A DNA stretch of 64,000 nucleotides from positions 558,001 to 622,000 of the forward strand of contig MARA01000016.1 in the NCBI GenBank assembly GCA_001792895.1, given 5' to 3'. A model generated the notes under the pieces. The model did not search any database. It had not been told where the DNA came from and was given only the letters and a program-made list of their open reading frames with translations. This document shows, one piece after another, positions 12,816-24,482 of this stretch (its first letter is position 1; every line of letters starts with the position of its first letter). This DNA is from Lentinus brumalis (taxonomy: Eukaryota > Basidiomycota > Agaricomycetes > Polyporales > Polyporaceae). Position numbers and translations under genes: made by a program.

Positions 12816-13115
12816 CTACGTACTGGTAAGGAAAGTTTGTACTGCTGTTCCAGTATCAGAGCGACTCTCTCCATGTCGCTTGCCCTTGCTTGGCAACGAG
12901 CACTCCTCGATAGCCATGCGAAGCTGGGAGATCTCTTGCGGCGCAGCGTCTTCTTCGGGAGGCTCGAGCAGCACCGTTTCCGGGTCGTAGCCGAGTTGGT
13001 TCGAGTCCATCTAGGCGACCTTCCAGACGAAGTCGTGCAGGAACGAGGAGGGCTGAGTCCAGTCGAATGGCTGTGAGGGCCTGCAGAGACGGACCCGGAG
13101 ACTTCAGGACTCAGT
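12816..13115 (-). pseudogene. FunK1 kinase fragment
   Basis: Minus-strand translation gives RVRLC, then PFDWTQPSSFLHDFVWKVA, an in-frame stop, and MDSNQLGYDPETV. This matches, in order, the FunK1 blocks seen in the two full copies (HRARLCIFDRGGA, FDWTTPHSPLHDFIWKVA, LGYDPT). About nine residues are deleted between the first two blocks, and no kinase core follows. It is a decayed partial copy about 660 bp upstream of the start of FunK1 copy 1 and in the same orientation, as expected of a broken tandem duplicate. Confidence 0.7.
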
Positions 13116-13759
13116 GCATACGAGGGTCGCCGGCCGTGGTAAGAGGTGGTCGTTCAGCCATACGGCAGGTGGTGGTGGAAGAAGGTCAAAAACGGACTTA
13201 CCAAATGCGTGCTGTGCCACCACAAGTCACTTGCTAAAACTTCGAAAAGACGTGACGAGCGTATATCACGACGCCGTCGACGCGCCGACTCGCCAGGAGG
13301 GTCACTCATAGATCGTGATGCTGCAAGACTCACTCCAGCCGACGTACCACGGTCCACCAGCCATGACGCACCATCAGCTGCAGAGACGGACAGAAGACAC
13401 CTAGGGATAGGAGAGAGGGATAGTAATCAGGACCAACTAGAACTAACGCAACACTATACAGGCAGGACAGGCTAACAGACAGCGCAAACCGGACCAACTG
13501 AAACAGAAACAGAAACAAAAACAGAGACAAGTCGCAATCCGAACGGAGGCGGGGACGGAACAAGCGCAACACGTTGGCAACTATGTACGAGTACGGAGAA
13601 CGGACGACCGCGACACAGAGGCCGAAAACAAGGCGCACGCGTACGGCGTATCATACGGGACGGGGTAACAACAGCTCGACAGCAACGGACAGACTTGGAC
13701 CTGACGAGGGGCCGACACGGATGCGGACATTGGCGGAGGAGCGCGCTGCGACTGTGCGT

Positions 13760-13791
13760 GGGCGGGCGGGCGGGCGGGCGGGCGGGCGGGG
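13760..13791 (+). repeat. GGGC tandem repeat
   Basis: About eight consecutive GGGC units form a 32 bp G-rich tract. This pattern can fold as a G-quadruplex. No function is evident. Confidence 0.75.
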
Positions 13792-14587
13792 TGAGTGACT
13801 CGGCCATCCAGTATCGGGTGTACAAAGCCTCGGGGGCAGTGGGAGCGCACACATCGCCCGTCAGCGCGTGCCCCGCGTTTCCGGCCCAAGTGGAGGACGC
13901 CCGCGGGCAGCGGGCGAGGGGCGAGCGACGACGATGGCGGCAGGCGGTGGGTTGTTGAAGAACCCGGGCAGGGATACAATTTGAAGCAGGGACGGACGAC
14001 ACGGGTACGGGTACAGCAGCACGGGGCAACGAGCTCAGGGAGGCATGGGTGAGGGTGAGGATGAGGGCAGGGTAGGGAGGTGCATTGGGAGGTCGGCGCG
14101 TCTACAGTCGCGTAACGTAGTGTGGGGGGACGACGAAGCGAGGGCTAAGCGGAAGGGGCAAGGGTGGCAAGATGGGCGCATCCGCATCGGCGCGCTGCAT
14201 GGCCTTTTGACGACAATAAATACTATCATCCAGGGCTACGCCAGCGCGCGAGTCGGCGAAGGCAGAAGAAACGTCGGCGTCGGTCGAGCAAGAGAAGGGA
14301 AGGGGACGAGGGGGACGCAGGGCAAAACGGGGGGTGGGGAGGGGGAAGTGCATGAGTTGGGGGGTAGGAGAATCACGCACGCACAGGCACAGCGGTGTCC
14401 GACGCGTGCAAGAAAAGAACAGTGTTAGGAGATGGAGATCTGAGTATATCCGCGCAAGCAACAAGCAGCAGTCCTTCCGGGTTCCAAATCCAGTACCGCA
14501 GACCATCGCGAAAAGAAAAGGACGTCCATCCGAGTCCGTTCGCCCACAACGCCGGCGCCTCGGCATCCAACGCGCTAGCGCCCACGC

Positions 14588-17198
14588 TCACGCCGCGTTC
14601 TCGGGATCAAACCACGCCGCAAAGTCGCGCTCAAAGTTCAGACTCGAGTCCCCGTTGAATAGGTTGGGATCAAAGTCCGTCAGCCCCGCCGTGAAATCGA
14701 TGCCAAACGAGTTCGGGTCGAGCCCGTCGGACGTTGACGGCGGTGGGGGCGGAGGCGGGGGGTGGTTCGACATGTTTGGTGTGGACGCGTTCAGGATCGC
14801 CGAGGGCGAGGGCGCGGTCATCGTCGACGCGGTCGGGGTTTGCGGCGCAGGTGTCGACGAGCCCGCGGGCCCGGGCCCACCAGGGCCGCCAGGTCCTCCA
14901 GGATGACCTTGCGCCTGTCCGCCGATGCCTCCTGCGGCGTGTTGCGGGGACATGTCGACGCGACCGTTCGGTGGTGGTCCGCCATCCTCCTGCTTCGTAG
15001 GTCCGCCCGGTGTCTTTGCAGACATTGCAGGGGACGGCGGGGGCATCATGCCTGCCATCGGCTTCTGTGGCTGTCTGTTCCCAGGGGGCCCAGGTGGATG
15101 CCCGCCAGGCATGCCCTGCTGGTCAGACGCAGACGGAGACGGGACGCCCGCGGGGTGCATCTGCTGCAGATGCGGCGGCTTGTGGATGGTCTGCATGGCC
15201 TGTCGGTACTGAGGAGGACGTGCGTCGGACATTACTCTGTCTCCACCAAGGCCCGAGCTTATACGTACCTGATGCATCTGCGGATTCATCCCGCCCTGCG
15301 CGGGCGCACCCATCATCCCCGGTGCCATCGGTGGGTTCATTGGGCTCATCTGCGGGGTACCCAGGCCATGGCCGAGCATCGCGTTGTTCATGCCTGGTGG
15401 CATCGGCTGACCGGGGAACGGCTGCATCTGCATCGGCGCCCGCATCATATGCTGCATAGGCGGGCCTCCATGTTGAGGCTGCGGTGGAGCATACATCGGT
15501 GTCATGGGAGGCTGCTGCATCTGCTGCTCGCCCCCTGCGGGCGATCTGCGGACACGCTTTCGATCCGGTGGGGAAGACTCGTTCCTCGTCGGCAATTGTT
15601 CGGGCTAGTTAAACGTGCGTCAGTCAAGATGGCGATTCTCCAACTGATATCAGTCGTGCCCGTCTGTTCTTACCTCCTGCCCTGGCGACGTGCTGTTTCG
15701 CTTAGCACCGCGCTGTTGTGGTTGCTGGTTCTGCCCTGGATGAGGAGGTTGGTGCTGAGGCTGACCAGGTTGCCCTTGATTCGCCACCTGTGCGTTGCGC
15801 AGGCCGGACGGAGGCTGCATAGGGGGACCTGGCTGACCACCCGGCATATTGCTGGGGCCTGGTCCGTTCGGCGGCCTCGTGCGTTGGAACTGCATCACCA
15901 ATCGATGCTGGACATGCACCATCAATATCGCACGCAAATCACGACAGCAGCAATAGACAAACCTTCTCTTCCAGAGTCATGGACGACACGTCCTTCTCAG
16001 GCATGTTGAGCTCCTGCCGGAGTCTCTGTAACACGGGTGGGGGGATGCGATTTAGCTCTTGCTGGATCATCTCATGCGAAGGTTGTGCCATCCCGGGGGG
16101 CTGACGGTTGGATATGGACGGACTGGGTTGCATGAAAGCGGGTGATCCTGGATTGCTCGGCGATCGGCCAACGAGTTGATATCCGGGCTGCGGCGTCTGC
16201 TGTGTCGAGCCCATCGGGCCTTGCGGACCATTGGGAGGGAGCATGTTACCGCGGTTCATCTGCGTGAGTGGTTGATTGGCACCGACAGGACCGAGACCGC
16301 CCATCGGTTGCGACGATCCGGCAGCGTTCGGGGCATGCGGCGGAGAGTGCGCCATGGTCGGAGACTGGAAAGCTACTCCGTTCGGACCCCGTTGCTGCGG
16401 AGGCCCTGGACGCTGTCCCGGGAGACCTTGCTGCATGTTCTGACCCTGCGGATGAGCAGCTCCTGCTGGAGGGCCTGCGGAGGGGCCAGGAATACCGTTC
16501 TGCTGCGACATGTTACCAGGAAAGGGGACAGCGTGCTGGGTGCCATTGGGGAGGGGTGCGCCGGGGGGAGGTATGGGGGGGCCGATGCCGTTGGGCTGTG
16601 GTCCTTGCTGGCCGGGTGGTCGTACGCCGTTGGGGTAGCGTGCTTGCTGCTGCTGCTGACCCTGCTGGGCGACATTTCTTTGCTGCTTCTGAGCCGCGTT
16701 CTGTGAAGCCGCTCGGCGCTGAGAAACGGCTCGCACGACGCCTGACAAGGGATCGACGGGGCGTACGTACCTGTGTATACAATATTGCCTCCTCCGACCC
16801 ATGACCATTGCTCTTCGCCGTGAACAGGACCCAGAACACACTCCACCACCTGCAAGGAAGGCCCGCACACCCTGAGAGAGAGGTCGGAGACCCACGTCCG
16901 GACGAAGACTCACTCGAACAGCAGACCCTGCTTCGCATTTATCGGTGGTTGTGACTGCGGGGGTATTTGCGCCTCGACCATGAGCTCATGGGCCGTCTTG
17001 TGGAAGCCACGCTTGAGGCAGTAGTCGTATATGTAGATGTTGAACCTGTCCAGGCGAGGCGGACGACGTGGTCAGTGCCGTCGTACGGGCAGAACGCACG
17101 GACGCAGATACGGACATTCTGTCTCCATCCCACTGGATTGGAGGGTCGGTCTGGGGCGGGGTGTTGGCGGCGGGCGCGGTGGTGCCATCGGTGGCCAT
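14588..17198 (-). CDS. LisH/LUFS-domain transcriptional regulator, Flo8/Som1 type
   Basis: Seven exons join in phase to 746 residues: 17198-17116, 17045-16914, 16849-16771, 16718-15963, 15907-15674, 15604-15269, 15208-14588. The N-terminal region reads FNIYIYDYCLKRGFHKTAHEL, then INAKQGLLFE and WWSVFWVLFTAKSNG. This is the LisH plus LUFS signature shared by Flo8, Som1, LEUNIG and SSBP proteins. The remainder is a long Gln/Pro/Gly/Met-rich low-complexity region typical of transcription co-regulators. A basic patch (RKRVRRSP) lies near residue 430, and a short conserved-looking acidic end is NFERDFAAWFDPENAA. In ascomycetes the family acts downstream of cAMP/PKA in adhesion and filamentous development; extending that role here is inference. 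The start ATG at 17198 gives MATDGTTAPAANTPPQ and fits the LisH position. The gene appears intact. Confidence 0.88.
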
Positions 17199-17767
17199 GG
17201 CAGGGGCGTCTGGGGCTATCGAGAGTGAGGTGGCGTTATGCGATGAGACTCGGGCGTCGGGCGGAGAGCGAGGAGGACGCACCTCGCGCAGCAGCGATAG
17301 ACAGCAGGGCGGATAGACGAGGGGCGGAGTGTGGGAGATCGTGCGCCGAGCGCGGGAGATAGGCTAGCCGGGAGCGCAGCGGCGGTGCAGGGCGGGCGGG
17401 GGAGCGTCGACGTCGGGTGCGGTGTGCTGGAGAGCGAGTGGGACGGCGGCGAGGAGGGGCGGGGAGACGAGGACGATGGTATCGGCTGAGAAGGGAAGCG
17501 GGAGAGGAAGAGCAGGGCGAGGACAGACTCTGCGTCTCACCCTACACGCGACGTCTGCCCGATGGGAATCGGGCGGGTCACACGTCCGGCATCTCGCGGC
17601 CCCTCCGTCCCACACACGCGTCCTTTCAGCTCCCTCCCAACAAAAGTCAAAACAATTATACGCGTACGGGTACAAGATTACATGTGTGTAGACTACCGCA
17701 CGCGGCCACGACAAAAGAACAAAGCAATTACACAGCAACAACGACGGCGCACACCCCAGAGGTGTCG
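17199..17767. other. Intergenic between LisH gene and START gene
   Basis: This 569 bp region holds the promoter of the LisH gene and the 3' UTR of the START gene, both of which read leftward. No coding region is seen. Confidence 0.5.
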
Positions 17768-20700
17768 CTAGTGCCGCCGCACCACAGCAATCTGGAAGTC
17801 CCACCCGCCAATCACGTACTTCACCTCCAGCAGCCGCTTCAGCTCCCGCCAGCCCGTGTCCGCGTTCGAGATGTCCTGCTTGTCCGTCACCACGTAGATG
17901 AAGTCGGCCGGCGAGAGCAGCGACCGAAGCAGGGAGCCCACAAGGAACGCGATCAGCGCCACGATGACCACTGTCGACAGCGGGTACGCCCCCGTCCGAG
18001 CAGGCCCATTCCTCACTTGAGCCCGCGTCAGCAACACGCCAGATCCGGGCCCGTTGTTCGCCGCCGCCTCGCCTGCCCCGGAGCCCGTGGACGACTCGGT
18101 CCCTTCTGGACTCGAGCTTGTCGGACTGCTGAACAGCGCACTCGACCGCCGCGACGGGCTGAACCTGAGGAACGGGTGGTGCGTGTACTCGTTCAGTATT
18201 CGCATCAGCCCGCTCGCTGCACTCTCGGGTGCGTGGCTTTCCGTCGACGACGGCACCGGCGTCGCCTGCTAAAACGCAATGCAAAGTGTCAACGTCCGTC
18301 CAACGCAGTGAAGCGCGTACACCGTGTCAGCAACCGAAATCTTCACTGACAGCTGGCGCCCGCAGTGCGGGCAGACAGCATTGCTAGCCCTGCCCTTGCG
18401 ATTGCATCATACCAGCTCTTCGCACACAGATGGTGCCCGCCGTCCCCAACCAGCTCCTGCGTACGAGGAGAGCACACGCTGCAGCGAAGGTGCCGACCGC
18501 GCGGAACAACAGCGTCTGGTCCGACACTTTGCGGACCAGATATCGTCCAGGTTCCCGTGCTCGCTTGATATCCAATCTGCAGCAACAGTGGACACAGTCC
18601 ACGAACGTCACAAGGCAGGTGGCAACAGGGGCTCACGCAGTGCAAGGTGGACGCGACCCCAGAACGAGCGCTCATCTCCAACACAAAATGAATGTACTCA
18701 CGTTGTCGGTAGCATCCTCCTTGGTATCGGCAGGCGCGGCCCCATTCTCCTTCGCCTCCACCTCCGGCGTACCAGAGGGCTCGGGGGCACTCGTCGGGGC
18801 CTTCGCTTCCAGAAGGTGCTGGGCCACGGCCAGCGGCGCCTGCAGCTCCGCAGGCACAGGCTCTTCCGCGGAGACCGACCTGCGTTCCCGAAGGGAATGA
18901 ATGCAACCTGTCAGCAACCAACCCACATCCACACGGCGACCCCGGCGATAGCCCGGAGTGCGCGTGCAAAAAAACGCGAAAACATGCACGCACCGTGCGA
19001 GGATGTCCATCTTAGCCGCCCGCGCATCGAGCAGCTCCTCCCGCCCTAGCGCCGTCAAGCTCTCCTTCTCGCTCATCACAGCCACGGGTGCCCCGTTCAC
19101 CGCCACCGTCACCTTCTTCTGCGCTGCGGCGGTCGCTGATGCTGAGTTGTCGGGGAGCCCGTCTGCAGGTGGGCAGACACGTATGTCGATAATCGCCCGC
19201 CCTTCTTCCAGATCCAGCAGCCATTGTGGCTTGGGCGGTGCGCCCCTCGTCTCGCCGGTCAGCGGGTCCACGATCGTCGTCATCTGGTACTGCGCGGTCG
19301 GAAGGGAGAAGCGGAGAAGATGCCGCGGTGGGCGGTCGGCGTTCAGCCCCGCCGAGTGCAGAGGGGACGGCGGCAGCGTATACGCCGCACACGCAACCGG
19401 GAGCACAACGTCGCCTTCCCCGTCACTCTGAGTCGGGCCCGCTCCGTCATCCGCCCCCTGCTCGGTGGCCGAAGCCGAGGACGATGACGCAGCAGGGAGG
19501 ACAAGCTGACTCTGTGCGCTCTTCTTCTGCACTCGAGACCGCAGTCGCACGTTGTAGCCGCTCGGGTAGAGTTTAGAATCCACAATGAGCTCCGAGACGA
19601 GCAGGTCCACCGGTAGCCGCACCTCGCCGCGAGGAGTGAACATCGTCGACGAACGTCCCCCATCACGCGCCCGCGGAGAGCGCGAGCGTGCGGCCCCAAC
19701 GCGACTCTCAGACGCACGGGGCTCCAGGGTCTGGTTGTCGTTGGCTTGCCCTTGTTCACCTTGCGGCGAGGCGGCGTTCTCTATAGCGGGAGAAGTGTTG
19801 GGCGTGATGATCCGGCTCGGTCGTGGGGTCCGGTCGTCCTTGGGAGCGGGAGCGGGAAAGCTGCTTGTCCCGTTGAGAATCATGAGGCTCGAGTACACCC
19901 GGCTAGTGGGATTGAACGTAGCCGTGAGGAATGTGCGACTCGCATCGCGGCGACGGAGCGTCCACGAGTGCTGCGACTGCGACCTGAGCCTGTCCTCCGG
20001 GGACGGTGCGACAACGAAGCCCGCTGCCGGCAGCCGCATCAGCGGAGACGGCGACAAGCTTTTGAGGTAGCTTTCGACAGCGAGGATCGACTTCGGGAGC
20101 ATGCCGTTGATCATCGAGTTGACAGCGGCGGGAATGGAACCCGCATAGTCCACTGCGACAACCCGCGTGCACCGAGTCGAAGGGATCGCGTAGTTCTCTG
20201 CTGAATACGGATCAAGTGTCTCGAGGATCCACGCGTCGAGGAATACGCGCCCGACGGGCAGAGCGTACGGATTGTACTTGCTCGCCGCGAACTGACTGAC
20301 CGAGTCTGGGGAGAACGAGGCCGAGACGCAGAAGATGGCCGAGCGAGCGTGGCTCTCACTTGTCATCGGCTCGACATCCACGGTATTCCGTCGAGAGGTC
20401 GGCGCTGGTGTGGTGCCGCGCGCGATGAGGGATGCCAGATAGAAGCCACGGTCACGGAAGGGGAACCCGCCCTTCATGGTCACGAAGGCAGTATGAGCGT
20501 CTGCACCGTAGGCTTCTAGGACGGCGACAGAGTCAAAGCGCGTGTCCCATTGCTTCCGGCAGTCATAGCTCGTGAGAACAGAGACGACTTCTTCCGCAGC
20601 GACGCCTTCAACGACCTTCTCGCCCTTATGAACGGGGATGGCGCTCGAGATCTCCGGAAACACTTTGCGCTGGACCGGAAAGCCCTTCTCGCTGACGCCG

Positions 20701-23700
20701 ACCCATCCGTCTCCTAAGGGTTGCGCGTGAAGATCTTGCACAAACGCGAGGGCGTCCAGGGCGTAATGCATGGGAAGCTTCGAAGAGGACAGAATCGCGT
20801 CTTCACCCGCAGCCATCGCGGGGGAGATCGCTGCGACCGCTTGCTGCGTAGTTGTAGTCGCCTGCTCGACCGCGTACGTGAAGAACTTCGAGAAGGACGT
20901 GGCAAAGGATGGCGCAGTAGTGGAGAATGTCGTCGCAGACGGCGAAGGGGGATAGACGATCTGCCGTTGTCGTCCTCGGCCGTTTCGTTCTCCTTGTCCG
21001 CATCCCACTCAGCCTTGCGCCTGCGGATGGCCCCAATGACGGGCGGCTGGTCGAGCGGAACGCGTACAGGTTTGACGCGTTTCTGCTTCAGGAGGTTCTT
21101 CGCCTCACGCTCCGGCATCTCCTCGACATCGACATCGACCTTGACGCCGTTGACCATCACGAGGCCCTTATCCTTGGGCGCGCTCCCCGGACCTCGACGC
21201 ACGATCGCCTGAAGGCGTTCTTGCTCCGAGAACACAGCGTCGTGGGTGATAGTGAGCCATAGGCCGCCTCCTCCTGCGGAAAATCGGTGGCGGCGAAGAG
21301 CCGCTATTGCTTGTGGTGGCGGATCGACGACGATGTCCAAAGATGTGGACCATGTGTCGAGGTCACAGCGAAGCTCGCACTCGATCAGTGGCATAGGTGT
21401 TCCACGCTCTCGCGTGCTCTCGATCGCCGCAGTCGTTCTCCTCTTCGCGCAACCCTCGTACTCGACACGAAAGCTCCCGCGCTCGTGGTCGTACCGGAGT
21501 TGGTTCGCCTTGGCGCCGTCGAGCCGGGTGACAATAGGAGGACCACCACACTTGATAGCGAACTCGCCAGTTCCGGCCACAGCAGCGATCATCTGCTGGG
21601 GGATAGACGCTTTATTCGACCAGCCCTTGGGGTCGGACTGCTCTAGAAGCGTGACCAGCGTGGTGTTGGGCGATAAGGCTTCAATTGCCCAGCCCTGCAG
21701 ATCGACCTGCGTACGGATGACGCTGGGGTCAACTGGTGGGATCTGCGGGAACAGGTTTGGGTCGTCAGCCGAGAAGGCGAAAACATGTACAGTGGTGGGA
21801 GACTTGTAGACGGTCTTCAGGATAACCATGTCTCGCCCACTGCGGATAGCACGAACAAGTCAGTCAGGTCAATGTGAAGTCGGACAGTAACACTCACTTC
21901 ACCGGCCATGCGGGCTTCGTCTTCAAGTGCCACAGTTCGGTCAGCTCGTTGACGTCATCGAGTAGCACTGCGTCGTCGTACTGCTTGTCCCAGTACGCAC
22001 GAGCGCCGGGAGTTGTGATAGCAGCGTACAAGTCCCACATGCCAATCCCCACAAATGTCGCCTCAGCGCGATATACGACCAACGTGGGATCGATAGAGTC
22101 CAGCTGAGACACCGACACCCCACGCGCCTCAACGGCTAAGCACGCATCAGGAACAGTATACTTACTGATAAGCGAGGTTGCTACTTACTTTGCTTCCACT
22201 TCGCCTCCGGCTCTTGCAGTAACGAGGAGAAGTAGATGTAATTTCGCTTGACACGCGAGAGGATGGACTTCTCCGCAGGGGCTGACCGTTCCGTCTGAGT
22301 GCGTACAATCTGTGGTCGGTCACCTATCGTTGACGCCCTCGACGTGCTTGTAGCACCGGTGGTGGCGGTGGCAGAGGAAGCAACAGAGGACTGAGTATGA
22401 AGACTATGTTCGGCGACACTTGAGGCGTCCTGGAACATCGATTGAGACATGAAGAAAGAGGCAGGGTCTCGGGGCTCCAGCTCTTCGATCACTTGCGGGA
22501 TGCCATTCAGCCGCAATCCGCTAGACGGACCAGACAGCTCGATGACGACGCGGACCTTCAGCACGGAGTGGTCGTTAGGCAACGACGCGTGTTTGACAGA
22601 GAATGTGAACTTCTGTTGCTCTCCAGGCGTGCTATCGGAGCCTGGTGAGGAAGACGCGGCGCGAGTGGCGTGTGCTGTCCAAGGAAGCTGAGCGACTTCC
22701 GAAGAGCCCTTCGTCGACAGCTGTACGTCCCATCCGTGTGCAGAGGGTAAGGAGAACTCCACAGACCGAGTGAGCCGTCGTATCTCGCGTGATGTGTGTA
22801 GTTCCTCCATCGACTGTTCCGTAGATTGCTGGTGCTCATCCTCCTCGGGGACGATGGAGTAGTCGACTGCGAGCGCTTCTCGGTCGACGGCGAAGCGTAT
22901 TCGCTCGATAGACACCCCGTTGCCGTAGCCGGTCAGGAGAGGGACACGAGTGCCCCGGTGCTGGACGGTCTTATACAGACCCACCATCATCGCACTGAGC
23001 TGCTGAGCGAGGCTCGACGCGGACGTAAAGCTCCATACGAGCCGGAAGTTGTGCTGCCAGAAGCAGGTTATGCGAAGTTTCGCCGCACTCCCTCGCGAAC
23101 CCTGTTCAGTGCCTTGGGGTTGTATGCACTGAATGCACCAAGCGAACACTAGAAAGGAATCAGTATGCGATTGACTCAAGAACTCCGCCAGGATATATGC
23201 CAGCCATAAGCGGTTCATTCCCGCTTCGAAGACGAAACGCAAGTCCACCCACTAGCTACAACAACAACTCAAAAAGATGACTCACATGGAACGTCAGAAC
23301 GAACATATGGAGGAGACGGTCGTAGATATGTCGGCTCATCAGGAGAACGTGGCAAAGAGGTAGAGATGTCAATCAGGGTGGTGGCGTCATTGAAGGTACG
23401 CGAGATCGTCACTGCGTCTCGCGGACTGGCGGGGAATTGTTGGACGGGTCGCATGTGGGATGACTATGTACTCACTTGGCTGGCCACCCGAGCATGAAGT
23501 TCACCTTCGAGATCCGCGTCGCCTGGTCAAACATCTCCAGCAACTGTGCACTCTCCACCGCCGGATCCCACTCCTTGCGCAACTCCGGGGTAACGAGCAC
23601 AGACTTCCAAGCACCGAGCGACACCGGCTCGTCGCCTATGGGCACCTCCAGGACGGCACGGTAGATGTTCTCCCCAGACTTGGTCGCTCGGCGATGGAGG

Positions 23701-23909
23701 ATGACATCAGAAAGCCCAGGGACTGTCGAGGCACGGCCCTTGCCCTTGCCACCGACGGAAGACCCGGCCTCGCTCGCAATTGGGACGCGCTTCCATTCGG
23801 GAGATGAATGGGACGTGAGGAGTTGTCGGAAGTGTGCTTGAGCATTGTCGAGTGCTTCATACCACGATTGCCGTAGTCTACCCGCGTGCGCAGTGAGACG
23901 CAGAGACAT
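17768..23909 (-). CDS. Large multi-START lipid-binding-like protein
   Basis: Exons on the minus strand: 23909-23476, 23425-23286, 23148-22189, 22135-21898, 21839-18994, 18879-18703, 18268-17768, about 1765 residues. The first exon carries a START/DUF3074-like segment (YRAVLEVPIGDEPVSLGAWKSVLVTPELRKEWDPAVESAQLLE). A second segment contains MWDLYAAITTPGARAYWDKQYDDAVLLDD and WHLKTKPAWPV. A third contains TSYDCRKQWDTRFDSVAVLEAYG and GGFPFRDRGFYLASL. The C-terminal exon has a membrane segment (TVVIVALIAFLVGSLLRSLL) and ends AVVRRH. START folds bind lipids or other hydrophobic ligands, so a membrane-associated lipid-binding role is inferred. Near 20960-20990 the frame shifts by one base between KENETAEDDNG and IVYPPSPSATTFSTTAPSF, and I find no good intron there. 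The intron 18269-18702 is unusually long. Confidence 0.8.
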
Positions 23910-24263
23910 CCTAGAAAGTTGCTAGCGTACCTTGTACCGTCCATGGCATTAGAAGTCGTGAAGCCGGAGGAGGAGGTCGTCGCAAAGTCGAGAAACGAGA
24001 AGGCTAATTGTGGTACGAGCGCGTGAAGTGAACGCCACGTTGTCGCCGCGAGTATGATGACGAGCGAAGAACAGCGAGTATGTGTCCCACGTCGTAGACA
24101 ACGAGTTCGACGGCGGCGGCGGATGGGATGATGGTGGTACGTGGGCAAGCAGTAAAGGCCCCGCCGCCCGACGCCCGACGCCCGACGCGTCTGGTCACTG
24201 CGTCATCGTTCCATATTGGGATGGGTAAATGAAATCACTTATCTGACATTAACGACATCACGA

Positions 24264-24388
24264 CAATAGTTTACCCAGGTAAGGTAAGGAGGTATAAGTA
24301 ACTGGGTAAGTAAGCAGGTAAGTAAGTAAGTAAGTAAGCAAGAAAGTAATTAAGTAAGTAAGTAAGCAACCAACCAAGCAAGTAAGTA
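24264..24388 (+). repeat. GTAA microsatellite between divergent genes
   Basis: An imperfect (GTAA)n tract, with AAGTAAGTAAGT repeated and scattered variants such as GCAA, lies about 100 bp upstream of the pyridoxal kinase start and 350 bp upstream of the START gene start. It lies in the shared divergent promoter region. The motif also resembles intron donor sites, but it is outside both transcripts as I read them. Confidence 0.8.
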
Positions 24389-24482
24389 TTTAGTATTGCT
24401 CGGATCGAGTCATAAGATTCAGACAAGCATACATACTGAGACTCACTTTCAGTGAAGTTTCAGCACACCACCACCCTCGACG

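Larger units (their letters stand above)
12156..14587. other. Intergenic with FunK1 remnant and GC-rich tract
   Basis: This 2.4 kb region between FunK1 copy 1 and the LisH regulator contains the FunK1 fragment at 12816-13115 and a GGGC tract near 13760, each listed separately. Otherwise I see no gene. The right part is strongly purine/G-rich on the plus strand and probably holds the 3' UTR of the LisH gene. Confidence 0.45.

Noticed and set aside
14762..16009. 415-codon plus-strand frame opposite the LisH gene
   Set aside because: Antisense shadow; it crosses the LisH introns and reads as Arg/His/Leu-rich noise.
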